A stretch of 9,615 nucleotides of DNA from Treponema sp. (GTDB taxonomy: Bacteria > Spirochaetota > Spirochaetia > Treponematales > Breznakiellaceae). The translations under genes and the position numbers were made by a program. The stretch is taken from positions 1 to 9,615 of the forward strand of contig JAITES010000079.1 in the NCBI GenBank assembly GCA_031281925.1, read 5' to 3'. Of this stretch, positions 1 through 7,715 are shown piece by piece. The first letter of the stretch is position 1, and each line of letters begins with the position of its first letter. Under the pieces are notes generated by a model, which had not been told where the DNA came from, did no database searches, and saw nothing but the letters and a program-made list of their open reading frames with translations.

Positions 1-1656
1 GAAGGCGAATTCTGGGAGAGAGCCATAGAACTCTACAGCCGGGGCAAGGAACTTTACCCCATCGAGCCCCGTTTTCCCTGGGCGCTGGGGAATCTCTACT
101 TCGGCCGCAGCCTCTATACACTTGCATGGGAGGAGTACCGGATAACCGAAAACCTTATACCCGATAACCCGGATATACTCTTCAGACTTTCCCGGACAGC
201 CGCATACCTCAACGAAGATCTGGTTTCCGTGGATTATCTGGAACGGGTTCTAGCTATCAACCCCGACGATCGGGAGGCGATCAGCAATCTGGGCTGGATG
301 TACTACAAGGTTCACCGCCTGGTAGAGGGTCAGCAGCTCATGCTCCGGGCCATGGAACGCTTTGGGCCGGATTCGGATTTTGCCATGACTCTGGGGACGC
401 TTTATGCGGATAACTTCAACTATGACGAAGGGAAGAAGTGGTACCTTGAGGCAATAGCCGGGGGCGAAAGGGCGGGAGACCGGGTTTTTACAGCTGTGGC
501 CCACTATAATCTTTCGATCCTGGAAACCCGTTTTTACCGCTTTGGTCCCGCCTTTGACAGAACCAATTCCGCACTGGCAAGCCAGGACAGGGCTTCCGGG
601 CATCTTGCCAGGGGAGAGGCCTATCTTCGCCAGATGGATTTTAACAAGGCCCTGGAAGACTATGAGGCGGCCTACGATAGTGATACCTCCCCTCTCTCCA
701 AGGTTAACCTGGCTCAGGTCTATCAAATTTCAGGACGCCTGGAGATGGCCCGGCTCTATGCCGAAGACTGCCTTAAAGGGAGCGACCTTTCCTGGATGCT
801 CAACTACGGCATAGATCCGGTACGCTACCGCCGGGATCTCCATGAGATCCTCTATAAAACTTATAGGGGCCTTGAAAAGTCGGAGGCCTTCAAACCCTCA
901 GGAAGCCTGTCCGAGGCTGCCGGGAACCTCATCCGGCGCATTCATTACCGCTTCAAGTATGAGGTTCACCGGAGGCTTTACAAGAAATACTGTCTTCTGG
1001 GCGCCGACGCATACCGGGGAGAATCTTTTGCCGGCGGAGAACAGCACCTGGACGCGTTGATCCAGTATTACAATGCCTTTGAAGATTATCCCCAACGCGC
1101 CCTCAGCTACCTTCGCCGGGCCAGGGACTTTGAAACGAACATCATCCCCGCGGCGTTGCCCTCATATAAATATGAGGAAGGCAAGCTCTTCAAAAACCCT
1201 GCCCAAACAGCAGCCGCGCTGGAAGGTTTCGATCCTGTCTGGGAACAGGATATGATTGCGGATGCCTATACGGATCTGGCAAAATTTTCCCGCGGCTCCC
1301 AAAGGCACGAGGCCGCCGAAGAACTCTATGCCATCAACCGGGGAGGGCTCAGACAGGAAGGGCTGCGGCTTCCCGCGGAGATCAGTGTTCAGGCCGGAGA
1401 GCGGGCCCTGACAAATCATCTGACAAGGCTTGTAAAGAGATCAGGTGTCGAAACTGTTGACGGCGCCCGTTACAGCATCAGTCTTGAGCTGTCTCTTTCG
1501 CCGGGAGACTACGATTACAGTATCCGCTGCGAATTACAGGACAGAAGCAGAAATGTAACGGTTCTCCGCCGCAGTTTCCCCCTCCCCTCTCTTTCAAAAA
1601 AGGATCTTGCCGCGTGCATTCGTGCTATCGGTGATACAATTTTTACGGAGGAGTAA
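1..1656 (+). CDS. TPR-repeat protein, 5' end outside window
   Basis: The reading frame is open from base 1, so the gene starts upstream of the window; the visible part is 551 residues. A GTG at 229 is not a credible start, because TPR-like sequence continues in frame upstream of it. Visible residues about 1-265 are helical repeats with TPR spacing (for example LERVLAINPDDREAISNLGW and ARGEAYLRQMDFNKALEDYE), a fold that usually serves as a protein-binding scaffold. Residues about 270-450 are rich in Tyr, Arg and Glu and look helical without clear repeats. The last ~98 residues have alternating beta-strand-like character (YSISLELSLSPGDYDYSI) and end with a helix, which resembles the small alpha/beta domain of LpoB/CsgG/TolB-N type envelope proteins; that resemblance is an inference. 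The N-terminus, and so any signal peptide or lipobox, is not visible. The stop lies 1 nt before the next gene's ATG, so the two are probably cotranscribed. No specific function can be assigned. Confidence 0.85.
   Translation, partial: EGEFWERAIELYSRGKELYPIEPRFPWALGNLYFGRSLYTLAWEEYRITENLIPDNPDILFRLSRTAAYLNEDLVSVDYLERVLAINPDDREAISNLGWMYYKVHRLVEGQQLMLRAMERFGPDSDFAMTLGTLYADNFNYDEGKKWYLEAIAGGERAGDRVFTAVAHYNLSILETRFYRFGPAFDRTNSALASQDRASGHLARGEAYLRQMDFNKALEDYEAAYDSDTSPLSKVNLAQVYQISGRLEMARLYAEDCLKGSDLSWMLNYGIDPVRYRRDLHEILYKTYRGLEKSEAFKPSGSLSEAAGNLIRRIHYRFKYEVHRRLYKKYCLLGADAYRGESFAGGEQHLDALIQYYNAFEDYPQRALSYLRRARDFETNIIPAALPSYKYEEGKLFKNPAQTAAALEGFDPVWEQDMIADAYTDLAKFSRGSQRHEAAEELYAINRGGLRQEGLRLPAEISVQAGERALTNHLTRLVKRSGVETVDGARYSISLELSLSPGDYDYSIRCELQDRSRNVTVLRRSFPLPSLSKKDLAACIRAIGDTIFTEE
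1647..1653 (+). promoter_or_regulatory. Shine-Dalgarno fixing the start of the TMEM164/YwaF-like gene
   Basis: GGAGGAG lies 4 nt before the ATG at 1658 and inside the last codons of the TPR gene. It decides for that ATG over the in-frame ATG at 1607, which has no such site and would add a charged extension before the first membrane helix. The arrangement suggests translational coupling. Confidence 0.8.
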
Positions 1657-1657
1657 A

Positions 1658-2695
1658 ATGAGTGAACAGAAATTTGTTTCCGCTCTTACTTTCGCCCTCG
1701 TTGTTATCTTTTGCGTTTCCGCCCTGGTCTATGCCTGGTTCAGCATCTTCCGCAAAACGCGGAACAAGGCCGCGGGCCTTCATGAGCGGAACCGGAAAAG
1801 CATCCTTTTTGACGGCGGATTTGCCCTCTGCACGGCGCTCTTGGGCTTCTCTTTTATAAGCCACTATCCCTATAACCGCTACAACTTTCTCCACTGCATG
1901 ATCTACATCTGGTGCGCGTACCTGGGTTTTGTACTGACCCGCCATTGCGGAAGCAAAAGGCAGAATAATACCGGCCTTAAAAATGCAGGCGGACAGAAAA
2001 CGAAGTTCTCTGCAGTATCCCTGTTTTTTGTCTTCTTCTACCTGTTCTTTATTCTTTTAAAGCTTTTTACGTTTACCGACCGGAATTTCTACCTCCGCCT
2101 GCCCTTCAATGTCTGTAACATCGCCCTGGACATCATCGTGCTCAGGCTCTTCTTCAGGAATGACATGCTTGATAACTATGCCCTTACCCTGGGTTTTTTG
2201 GGCGCCGTGATGAACTTTTTTATGGGCGCCTGGCACAATGACAGTTACAATCCCTTTGTGCTTATTCCCGGAGAACTGGGCTTCTACTATCCCCAGGTTA
2301 TAGAGGCCACGCTGGTACATTCATTCCTGCTGAGTTTCTGTATCTATGCGTTTCTTACAGGAGCCATTGTCCCCAATCCAAAAGCCATGGCAAAGAATTT
2401 TATCTGGATAGTGCCGCTGTTTGCGGTGTTTGTGTTTACAAACCAGATATATGAAGGGGACTATTTTTTTACAGGAACACTGCGGGATACGCCGCCGCTT
2501 CTTCTGGCAATCTACAATGCCATGCCCTTTGTTTTTGGCGTAAAGATAGGCGGCCGCCTCTTTGAGATAAACATTCTTCACGCTCTTGTAGTGATTGCGT
2601 TAAGCTTTACGGTGATGCTTGCGGCGAACCTGCTGCTCCTGAAAATTTACAGGATGATCCACAGGGCGAACCTGTTGCGGGCAGATTCCGCTTAG
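1658..2695 (+). CDS. TMEM164/YwaF-like polytopic membrane protein
   Basis: A 345-residue integral membrane protein with about nine or ten hydrophobic segments, roughly at residues 8-32, 50-68, 77-95, 117-138, 147-166, 174-190, 214-237, 247-262, 280-294 and 306-331. The motif LPFNVCNIALD (Cys153), a His in the following VHSFLLSF segment (His221), and TNQIYEGDYFF near residue 261 match the pattern of the TMEM164 / bacterial YwaF family (TIGR02206-type). Human TMEM164 has been reported as an acyltransferase acting on ether phospholipids; what the bacterial members do is not established, so an acyl-transfer role with Cys153/His221 as active residues is only a hypothesis. It follows the TPR gene by 1 nt with a strong ribosome binding site inside that gene, so the two products may work together at the cytoplasmic membrane. 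Family assignment rests on motif recall, not on an alignment. Confidence 0.7.
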   Translation: MSEQKFVSALTFALVVIFCVSALVYAWFSIFRKTRNKAAGLHERNRKSILFDGGFALCTALLGFSFISHYPYNRYNFLHCMIYIWCAYLGFVLTRHCGSKRQNNTGLKNAGGQKTKFSAVSLFFVFFYLFFILLKLFTFTDRNFYLRLPFNVCNIALDIIVLRLFFRNDMLDNYALTLGFLGAVMNFFMGAWHNDSYNPFVLIPGELGFYYPQVIEATLVHSFLLSFCIYAFLTGAIVPNPKAMAKNFIWIVPLFAVFVFTNQIYEGDYFFTGTLRDTPPLLLAIYNAMPFVFGVKIGGRLFEINILHALVVIALSFTVMLAANLLLLKIYRMIHRANLLRADSA

Positions 2696-2732
2696 TGTCT
2701 ATCCATAAAGCCGGTTACCTTACAGGCAGACT

Positions 2733-3638
2733 CTATTTAATTTTTTCGAGTATTTCCGAAATAACCCTGTCGGCGTCCTCATAAGATACCTGGCAGGTTC
2801 CCACCTGATGGTGCCCCCCGCCGCCGTATTTAAGGAGAATGCTGCCTATATCCGCTGTTGCGGTTCTGTTGGTGATACTGTAACCCACGGTAATGGCGGC
2901 GTTACTCTTGTTCTTGCCGTCTACTACCCAGATGGATACATTCTGTTCAGGGAACAGGGTGTAGAGAAGGAAGCGGTTTCCCGCAAAGATATCCTCTACA
3001 TTCCGGAGATCTACCAGCACCACATTGCCTTCAACCCTGGAATGGGTCTTTATCATTTCCCGGAAGAGGGAATCCTGTTCAAAGTAGACTTCCAGCCTTT
3101 CCTTTACATCGGGCATCTGGAGGATCTCGTCTATGGTCTTTTCACTGCAGGCCTTGGCAAGTTCCTTCATTAAATCGTAGTTGCTAATCGTAAATTTTTT
3201 GAAACGGCCCAGACCCGTACGGGGATCCATGATAAAGCCGAGAAGCACCCAGCCTTTGGGGTCAAGAATTTCATCCTGTGTCAGATTCCCGGAATCCACC
3301 TTGTCAACATACTCAATCATCCGGGAAAAACGGCCCAGATTGGCATCCCCGCCGTAGTAGTCGTAGACTACGCGGGCGCAGCTTGGAGCTATCCGGGAGA
3401 CTCCTTCAAAGTAAACCTTGTTCCCCAGCCGTTCCGATTCGCTGGAGTGGTGGTCAAACCAGAGTTTGCAGCCGGGGATATAGGGAATATTTGCCAAAAT
3501 GTCGCTATCGGTAGCCTTTACAAGGCCGTCCTGGATGTCCTTGGGATGAACAAATTTCCAATCATCAATAAGTCCCAGGTAGAGAAGAAGTGCGCCGCAG
3601 GCCAGACCGTCAAAATCGGAACGTGTCAGTAATCTCAT
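2733..3638 (-). CDS. DHH/DHHA1-family phosphoesterase
   Basis: A 301-residue cytoplasmic protein of the DHH superfamily, which includes RecJ, NrnA-type oligoribonucleases, cyclic-dinucleotide phosphodiesterases and exopolyphosphatases; these are metal-dependent hydrolases, usually Mn2+. Visible motifs in order are RSDFDG (residues 6-11, Asp8 and Asp10 as metal ligands), the signature FDHH (61-64), YVDKVDSG (110-117, motif IV Asp), and a C-terminal DHHA1 substrate-binding motif GGGGHHQVGTC (272-282). The length suits a minimal DHH-DHHA1 enzyme with no added regulatory domain. The first motif lacks the His of the NrnA form and is nearer to proteins often labelled exopolyphosphatase-like, so the substrate (pApA, nanoRNA, polyphosphate or another) cannot be settled here. 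The ATG at 3638 is preferred to the ATG at 3668 because a purine-rich Shine-Dalgarno precedes it and the conserved fold begins immediately. The gene is single, divergent from the M16 peptidase gene and convergent with the membrane-protein gene. Confidence 0.85.
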   Translation of the reverse strand: MRLLTRSDFDGLACGALLLYLGLIDDWKFVHPKDIQDGLVKATDSDILANIPYIPGCKLWFDHHSSESERLGNKVYFEGVSRIAPSCARVVYDYYGGDANLGRFSRMIEYVDKVDSGNLTQDEILDPKGWVLLGFIMDPRTGLGRFKKFTISNYDLMKELAKACSEKTIDEILQMPDVKERLEVYFEQDSLFREMIKTHSRVEGNVVLVDLRNVEDIFAGNRFLLYTLFPEQNVSIWVVDGKNKSNAAITVGYSITNRTATADIGSILLKYGGGGHHQVGTCQVSYEDADRVISEILEKIK

Positions 3639-3644
3639 ATCATT

Positions 3645-3655
3645 CTTTCCTTTCC
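3645..3655 (-). promoter_or_regulatory. Ribosome binding site of the DHH phosphoesterase gene
   Basis: On the minus strand GGAAAGGAAAG ends a few bases before ATGATATGA. It supports initiation at 3638 rather than at the ATG at 3668, which lies upstream of it. A second out-of-frame ATG at 3643 forms ATG-ATA-TGA and overlaps the real start. Confidence 0.6.
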
Positions 3656-3662
3656 AAAATAA

Positions 3663-3684
3663 GATCACTTTATAAAAAGTGTTC
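3663..3684. promoter_or_regulatory. Operator-like dyad between DHH and M16 genes
   Basis: CACTTT-ATAA-AAAGTG is a perfect 6-bp inverted repeat with a 4-bp centre. After one T/T mismatch on each side the symmetry continues with GA/TC, giving 8 of 9 paired positions over 22 bp. It sits where the -35 region of the M16 promoter (TTTATA, 3669-3674) coincides with a -10-like TATAAA on the opposite strand for the DHH gene. A dimeric regulator bound here could affect both genes. There is no T-run beside it, so it does not look like a terminator. The binding protein is unknown. Confidence 0.45.
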
Positions 3685-3697
3685 TACTTACTATAAT
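3669..3697 (+). promoter_or_regulatory. Sigma70-type promoter of the M16 peptidase gene
   Basis: A perfect -10 hexamer TATAAT (3692-3697) lies 17 bp downstream of a weak -35 TTTATA (3669-3674). The A of the peptidase ATG is only 7 nt after the last base of the -10, which is where transcription normally starts, so the mRNA should have essentially no leader. No Shine-Dalgarno sequence is visible before this ATG. Confidence 0.6.
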
Positions 3698-3703
3698 ATC
3701 TAT

Positions 3704-6583
3704 ATGAAATACAAAAAACCAGTATGTTTTATTGTTTCTCTTGTTCTTTTATCGGCACTTTTTGCCTGTACCTCAAATTCTTCCCTGCGATCCGGCTTTG
3801 GAGGCCTGGGAAAGGCCGGAGATCCGGCGCCTTTTATGGGGGATGTCAGAACCGGAACCCTGTCCAACGGGCTTAGATACTTTATTCTGGAAAATTCCCG
3901 TCCAGAAGGCCGGGCCTACCTGACCCTTGCGGTAGATGCGGGCTCCGTTCTGGAAGAAGATGATGAACAGGGACTTGCCCATTTTGTGGAACACATGGCC
4001 TTTAACGGCACCCGCCGTTTTCCTGAATCGGAACTGGTGAATTACCTCCGCTCCCTGGGTATGCGCTTTGGCCCTGAGGTAAATGCCCACACCAGCTATG
4101 ACGAAACGGTTTACGGCATCGAAGTACCGGTGGAAACCGGGGACGACGGCCTTAAACGTATCCCCTCAAAGGCCCTGGATGTTATGGATGACTGGACCTA
4201 TGCAATCACCTTTGCCGAAAAAGATGTGGACGATGAACGTTCCGTTATTATGGAAGAGTACCGTTCCCGTCTGGGCGCCATGGACAGGATCAGGCGGAAG
4301 CTCCTGCCTATTCTTTACGAGGGAAGCCCCTATGCGGCGCGCTATCCCATAGGTCTCCCCGAGGTGATAGAGGGGGCTCCGGCAAGCCGTCTTGAAGGCT
4401 TCTACAAGAAGTGGTACCGGCCCGATAATATGGCCCTGATCCTGGTGGGGGATTTTGACGCCGCCGCGCTGGAAGCGGAACTTCCCTCTCATTTTACCGC
4501 GCCAAAGGCGGAAACGAAGCTTACGCGTCCCCGGTACAGTCTTCCTGCGCCAAAAAAAGGAGCCTTTAAGGCTCATATTCTTACCGATCCTGAACTCACT
4601 TTTACCAGGGTAGATATCTATTTCAAACGGCCTCCGGCAGTTCCGCCAACTACTTTGGCCGGCTACCGGAACGACATTATCGATTACCTTATCGATCACA
4701 TGCTGAGCCTCCGTTTTGACGAGGCTTCTTCGAAGAGCGAAACCCCATACGTGGGAGCCGGAGCGGGGAATGTCCGTTACGGCTTTGATTCCCGGTACTA
4801 TGTGCTCATGGCGGAAGCCAAGGCGGACAGTGCCGGCGGATACTTGACTGAGGCCAGCCTGGAAGCCCTGCTCCGGGAGAAGGAGAGCATGATCCGCTAT
4901 GGTTTCAGCGCTGCGGAACTGCAGAATGCCAAGACAGCCCTTCTTTCCAATCTGGAACAGATGGTTTCCGAGAAGGACAGGCAGGAGTCTTCCGGTTTTG
5001 TTAACCAGCTTTCCTCCTATTTTCTGAACGGAGGCTATCTTACCGACGTGGAATGGGATCTGAATGCGGTGAATGCCCTGCTTCCCGGCATAGGCGGGAA
5101 GGATATAGCCGCCGCTGTTAAGGCCTATTTTGAGCCGGGAGATATACGGGTCTTTGTCATGGCCCCCGAACAGGGGGAGGCCTCCCTTCCGTCGGAGGCC
5201 CGTATCCGGGAACTGGTTCTTTCTTCGTCAAAAATGAAGCTTGAAGCCCCTGCCCCTGCAGTATCCGAAGGGGATCTTCTCGACAGGACACCCAAAGCGG
5301 GTAAGATAGCCAATGAGTCTGTGGATGAAGAAACCGGAGCCCAAATCTGGGATCTTGCCAACGGCGCGCGGGTGATACTCCGGGAAACGAAAAACAAAAA
5401 CAACGAGATAGCCCTCTACGCCATGGCCCGCGGGGGTACGAGCAGCGCCCCTGTGGATGAGGACGTTTCGGTAAGCCTTGCCGCGGAAATGGCCGCCGCT
5501 TCGGGCCTGGGGCCCTATTCCCGGCCTGAACTGGTCAAAAAACTGACGGGCAAGCAGGTTTCATTCTCTTTCTGGACTTCAAATTACTATCGGGGCTTCC
5601 AGGGTTCCGCCACCACGGGGGACATCAAAACCCTCTTTGAGATGCTCTACCTGGGCCTTACCCAGACGAAACTCGATCCGGATGCGGTCAGGGCCATGAT
5701 GGATCAGTACCGTACCGCCCTTGTCCAGCGGACGGAAAACCCGCAGCAGGTCTTCTTTGATGAAGTTTCCCGCGTCATTTCCGGAGGACATCCTCACTTT
5801 AAGCCTATGGAACCGGCCGACCTTGAGAAGATTGATATGGAAAAAGCCATGAATTTTCTCGGACGCTGCTTCAATCCAGCGGATTACACGCTGGTCATTA
5901 CGGGAAACCTCGATCTTAAAGCGATGCGGCCCCTCGTTGAAAGTTACCTTGCCTCTATACCCAGGACTGAGTCATTCAATCAATGGACGGATCTCAATAT
6001 CAGCCGTCCCGGCTCAATCGAAAAGAAGGTCTACAAGGGAAAGGAAGAGCAGAGCGTCGTGTACATGGGCTGGTTTGCCGGGGCCGAGTATTCGGAAGCT
6101 CTCAGCCAGGCATCCCAGGCGGCAAGCGAATACCTCGACATAAAGATGACCGAAGAGATACGGGAAAAACTCGGCGGGGTCTATTCGATCTCGGCAGGAC
6201 TTTCCGCCTCTCCGGTGCCCAGGGGAGAACTTATGCTGCAGGTCTACTTTGCCTGTGATCCCCGCCGGGCCGACGAACTGTCCGCCGCGGTACTGACCCA
6301 GCTTGAAACCGTTGTCCGGGGCCCCCTTGATACCGATACCTTCGATAAATCCATCAAGGCCCTTAAAAAGGAGTGGGAGGCCAACATCCAGAGCAACGCG
6401 TACATCGCCCAGAGCTACGCAAATTCTTCGGTACTGCTCAAGCTCCCCCTGTCCCGGCTCCAGCGCCGGCCTGAGGACATCGATGCGGTGAGACCTGAGG
6501 ACATACAGGCCGCCCTGCGCCGCGTTCTGGACAGCGGCCCTGCACGGATTACGCTGTACCCGGAACATTTTGGCGGCCAGTAA
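3704..6583 (+). CDS. M16-family zinc metallopeptidase, predicted lipoprotein (PqqL-like)
   Basis: A 959-residue member of the pitrilysin/insulinase family, which degrades peptides with a zinc-bound water. Residues 1-22 form a lipoprotein signal peptide: MKYKK, a hydrophobic stretch, then LFAC with Cys22 as the predicted lipidation site, placing the enzyme on the periplasmic face of a membrane or at the surface. The inverted zinc motif HFVEH is at residues 93-97, and the third ligand is expected in VIMEEYR (Glu184 or Glu185). NAHTSYDETVY (127-137) is a conserved substrate-cleft segment. The second half, from about residue 545, repeats the M16 fold without HxxEH, as in other clam-shell M16 enzymes, and the whole length matches the PqqL type. 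The ATG at 3704 is chosen because it starts the signal peptide; the longer in-frame form from 3590 would bury it behind 38 polar residues and overlap the divergent DHH gene. The gene appears monocistronic. The physiological substrate is unknown; peptide scavenging or envelope protein turnover is plausible. Confidence 0.92.
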   Translation: MKYKKPVCFIVSLVLLSALFACTSNSSLRSGFGGLGKAGDPAPFMGDVRTGTLSNGLRYFILENSRPEGRAYLTLAVDAGSVLEEDDEQGLAHFVEHMAFNGTRRFPESELVNYLRSLGMRFGPEVNAHTSYDETVYGIEVPVETGDDGLKRIPSKALDVMDDWTYAITFAEKDVDDERSVIMEEYRSRLGAMDRIRRKLLPILYEGSPYAARYPIGLPEVIEGAPASRLEGFYKKWYRPDNMALILVGDFDAAALEAELPSHFTAPKAETKLTRPRYSLPAPKKGAFKAHILTDPELTFTRVDIYFKRPPAVPPTTLAGYRNDIIDYLIDHMLSLRFDEASSKSETPYVGAGAGNVRYGFDSRYYVLMAEAKADSAGGYLTEASLEALLREKESMIRYGFSAAELQNAKTALLSNLEQMVSEKDRQESSGFVNQLSSYFLNGGYLTDVEWDLNAVNALLPGIGGKDIAAAVKAYFEPGDIRVFVMAPEQGEASLPSEARIRELVLSSSKMKLEAPAPAVSEGDLLDRTPKAGKIANESVDEETGAQIWDLANGARVILRETKNKNNEIALYAMARGGTSSAPVDEDVSVSLAAEMAAASGLGPYSRPELVKKLTGKQVSFSFWTSNYYRGFQGSATTGDIKTLFEMLYLGLTQTKLDPDAVRAMMDQYRTALVQRTENPQQVFFDEVSRVISGGHPHFKPMEPADLEKIDMEKAMNFLGRCFNPADYTLVITGNLDLKAMRPLVESYLASIPRTESFNQWTDLNISRPGSIEKKVYKGKEEQSVVYMGWFAGAEYSEALSQASQAASEYLDIKMTEEIREKLGGVYSISAGLSASPVPRGELMLQVYFACDPRRADELSAAVLTQLETVVRGPLDTDTFDKSIKALKKEWEANIQSNAYIAQSYANSSVLLKLPLSRLQRRPEDIDAVRPEDIQAALRRVLDSGPARITLYPEHFGGQ

Positions 6584-6588
6584 GGGAC

Positions 6589-7677
6589 TTATTTTACCAT
6601 CTCGAATTGATACTCTTTCCTGCCCATGCCCAGCTCTTCAAGACACTTGATCTGGAGGTAGGGGTCTTTACCGTGAAGGCGTTCAAAGAGGTGGCCCTTG
6701 TCTCCCATGGTGATACCCGTGGGGACTCCTTCCGGGTTGAGGCGTTCCCACTTGATCTCGTCCAGGCTTGCGCTCTCTATCGCCGCGAGATCCCAGCTGC
6801 TCATGAGGCCGATATCGGGAACCAGTGAAGGCGTTGTCATTCCCCAGCAGTCGCACATGGCGGTGATGTTGATGAGGAGGTTGATAAAGAACACGTTGCC
6901 CGGCTGGAAGCAGTCGAGCACGGTTTTTGTGCAGAGGGCAAGGCCGTACTGGAAGTCCCGGTAACTTGAATCGGTAAGGGTGATGGCTCCGGTCGGGCAG
7001 ACTTTGAGGCAGTGCTGACAGAGGGTGCAGTTGTGGAAATCGACGCTGTACTCATCCTTGTCGTCGAATTTGTTGGCCTGGTGATTGCATGCGGAGATAC
7101 AGGCCTTGCAGTGGGTACACTTGTCCTTGTCCCATTTGAGGCCCCCTTCAAGACCGTGTTGTTCCCGGCGGGTGCGGTCGGACACGCAGCCCATGGCGAT
7201 GTTTTTGACGGCCCCTCCGTAGGCGCAGCAGCCATGGCCCTTTACATGGGAAAAGTCGATGAGGAAGTCGGCGTCGTGGATGAGGCCGGCCACATCAACA
7301 TGCTTGAAACTTTTGAAGTTAACATCTTTGGTGTAGAGGTACTTGCCCAGGTGGCCGGAAGCGTCCAGTACCGGCGCGCCCAGACTCTCCTGTGTATAGC
7401 CGCGGTGCTCCGGGTGGCGGGAAGCGACATAGTGATCGGTAAAGAAGCAGTTCCCCCCATGGTCTTTGACAAACTGGGCCAGGACTCGCATAAAAACCGG
7501 CGGGATGGTGGTATACCCAATCTCACTTCCCACATGAATTTTGATAGCCACATTCTTGTCTTTCAGCTTGTCTCCAAGGCCTGATTTTTCAAGCTGACGC
7601 TGGAATTTGCGGGGCAGGGTCTGGTCCGATTCGTAGGCCGAATAAGCCATATTCGAGAAATAAACAACAGATGCCAT
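6589..7677 (-). CDS. DUF362 iron-sulphur protein with two 4Fe-4S motifs
   Basis: A 362-residue cytoplasmic protein. Its first ~165 residues and its C-terminal part form a DUF362 domain, recognised by AIKIHVGSEIG (44-54), DFLIDFSHVKGHG (137-149) and GGAVKNIAMGC (154-164). A bacterial-ferredoxin insert carries CTHCKACISAC (Cys187, 190, 193, 197) and CTLCQHCLKVCP (Cys217, 220, 223, 227), each with the CxxCxxCxxxC spacing that binds a 4Fe-4S cluster; the first lacks the usual proline after its last Cys. Extra cysteines lie at 150-151, 164, 249, 256, 275 and 277. Such proteins are common in anaerobes and are thought to carry electrons, but no reaction is established for this family. The start at 7677 has a strong GGAGGA site. 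The gene is divergent from coaE and convergent with the peptidase gene, from which it is separated by 5 bp, so neither has room for its own terminator between them. Confidence 0.9.
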   Translation of the reverse strand: MASVVYFSNMAYSAYESDQTLPRKFQRQLEKSGLGDKLKDKNVAIKIHVGSEIGYTTIPPVFMRVLAQFVKDHGGNCFFTDHYVASRHPEHRGYTQESLGAPVLDASGHLGKYLYTKDVNFKSFKHVDVAGLIHDADFLIDFSHVKGHGCCAYGGAVKNIAMGCVSDRTRREQHGLEGGLKWDKDKCTHCKACISACNHQANKFDDKDEYSVDFHNCTLCQHCLKVCPTGAITLTDSSYRDFQYGLALCTKTVLDCFQPGNVFFINLLINITAMCDCWGMTTPSLVPDIGLMSSWDLAAIESASLDEIKWERLNPEGVPTGITMGDKGHLFERLHGKDPYLQIKCLEELGMGRKEYQFEMVK

Positions 7678-7683
7678 GAAATT

Positions 7684-7689
7684 TCCTCC
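7684..7689 (-). promoter_or_regulatory. Ribosome binding site of the DUF362 gene
   Basis: GGAGGA on the minus strand lies 6 nt before the ATG at 7677. It is a near-perfect Shine-Dalgarno sequence and fixes the start codon. Confidence 0.8.
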
Positions 7690-7715
7690 GATAAGTAAAT
7701 AGATTGTTTTGTTGG

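Noticed and set aside
2696..2732. Terminator between the convergent membrane-protein and DHH genes
   Set aside because: Only 3-4 bp stems can be drawn in the 37-bp gap. The T-rich stretch lies within the DHH gene's last codons and is not preceded by a hairpin.
3590..3703. Longer N-terminus for the M16 peptidase
   Set aside because: It would place 38 polar residues before a clear lipoprotein signal peptide, overlap the DHH coding region, and start upstream of the best promoter.
4166..4699. 177-residue open frame on the - strand
   Set aside because: It is antisense to the M16 peptidase catalytic domain and shows no motif of its own.
5179..5200. GGCCTCC / GGAGGCC inverted repeat
   Set aside because: A 7-bp stem of simple GC-rich composition in the linker-coding part of the peptidase gene, with no T-run and no other signal. 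It is easily explained by codon use.
7012..7584. 190-residue open frame on the + strand
   Set aside because: It is wholly antisense to the DUF362 gene, whose iron-sulphur motifs are unmistakable. The translation is low-complexity Val/Ala/Gly without recognisable motifs and there is no proper ribosome site.
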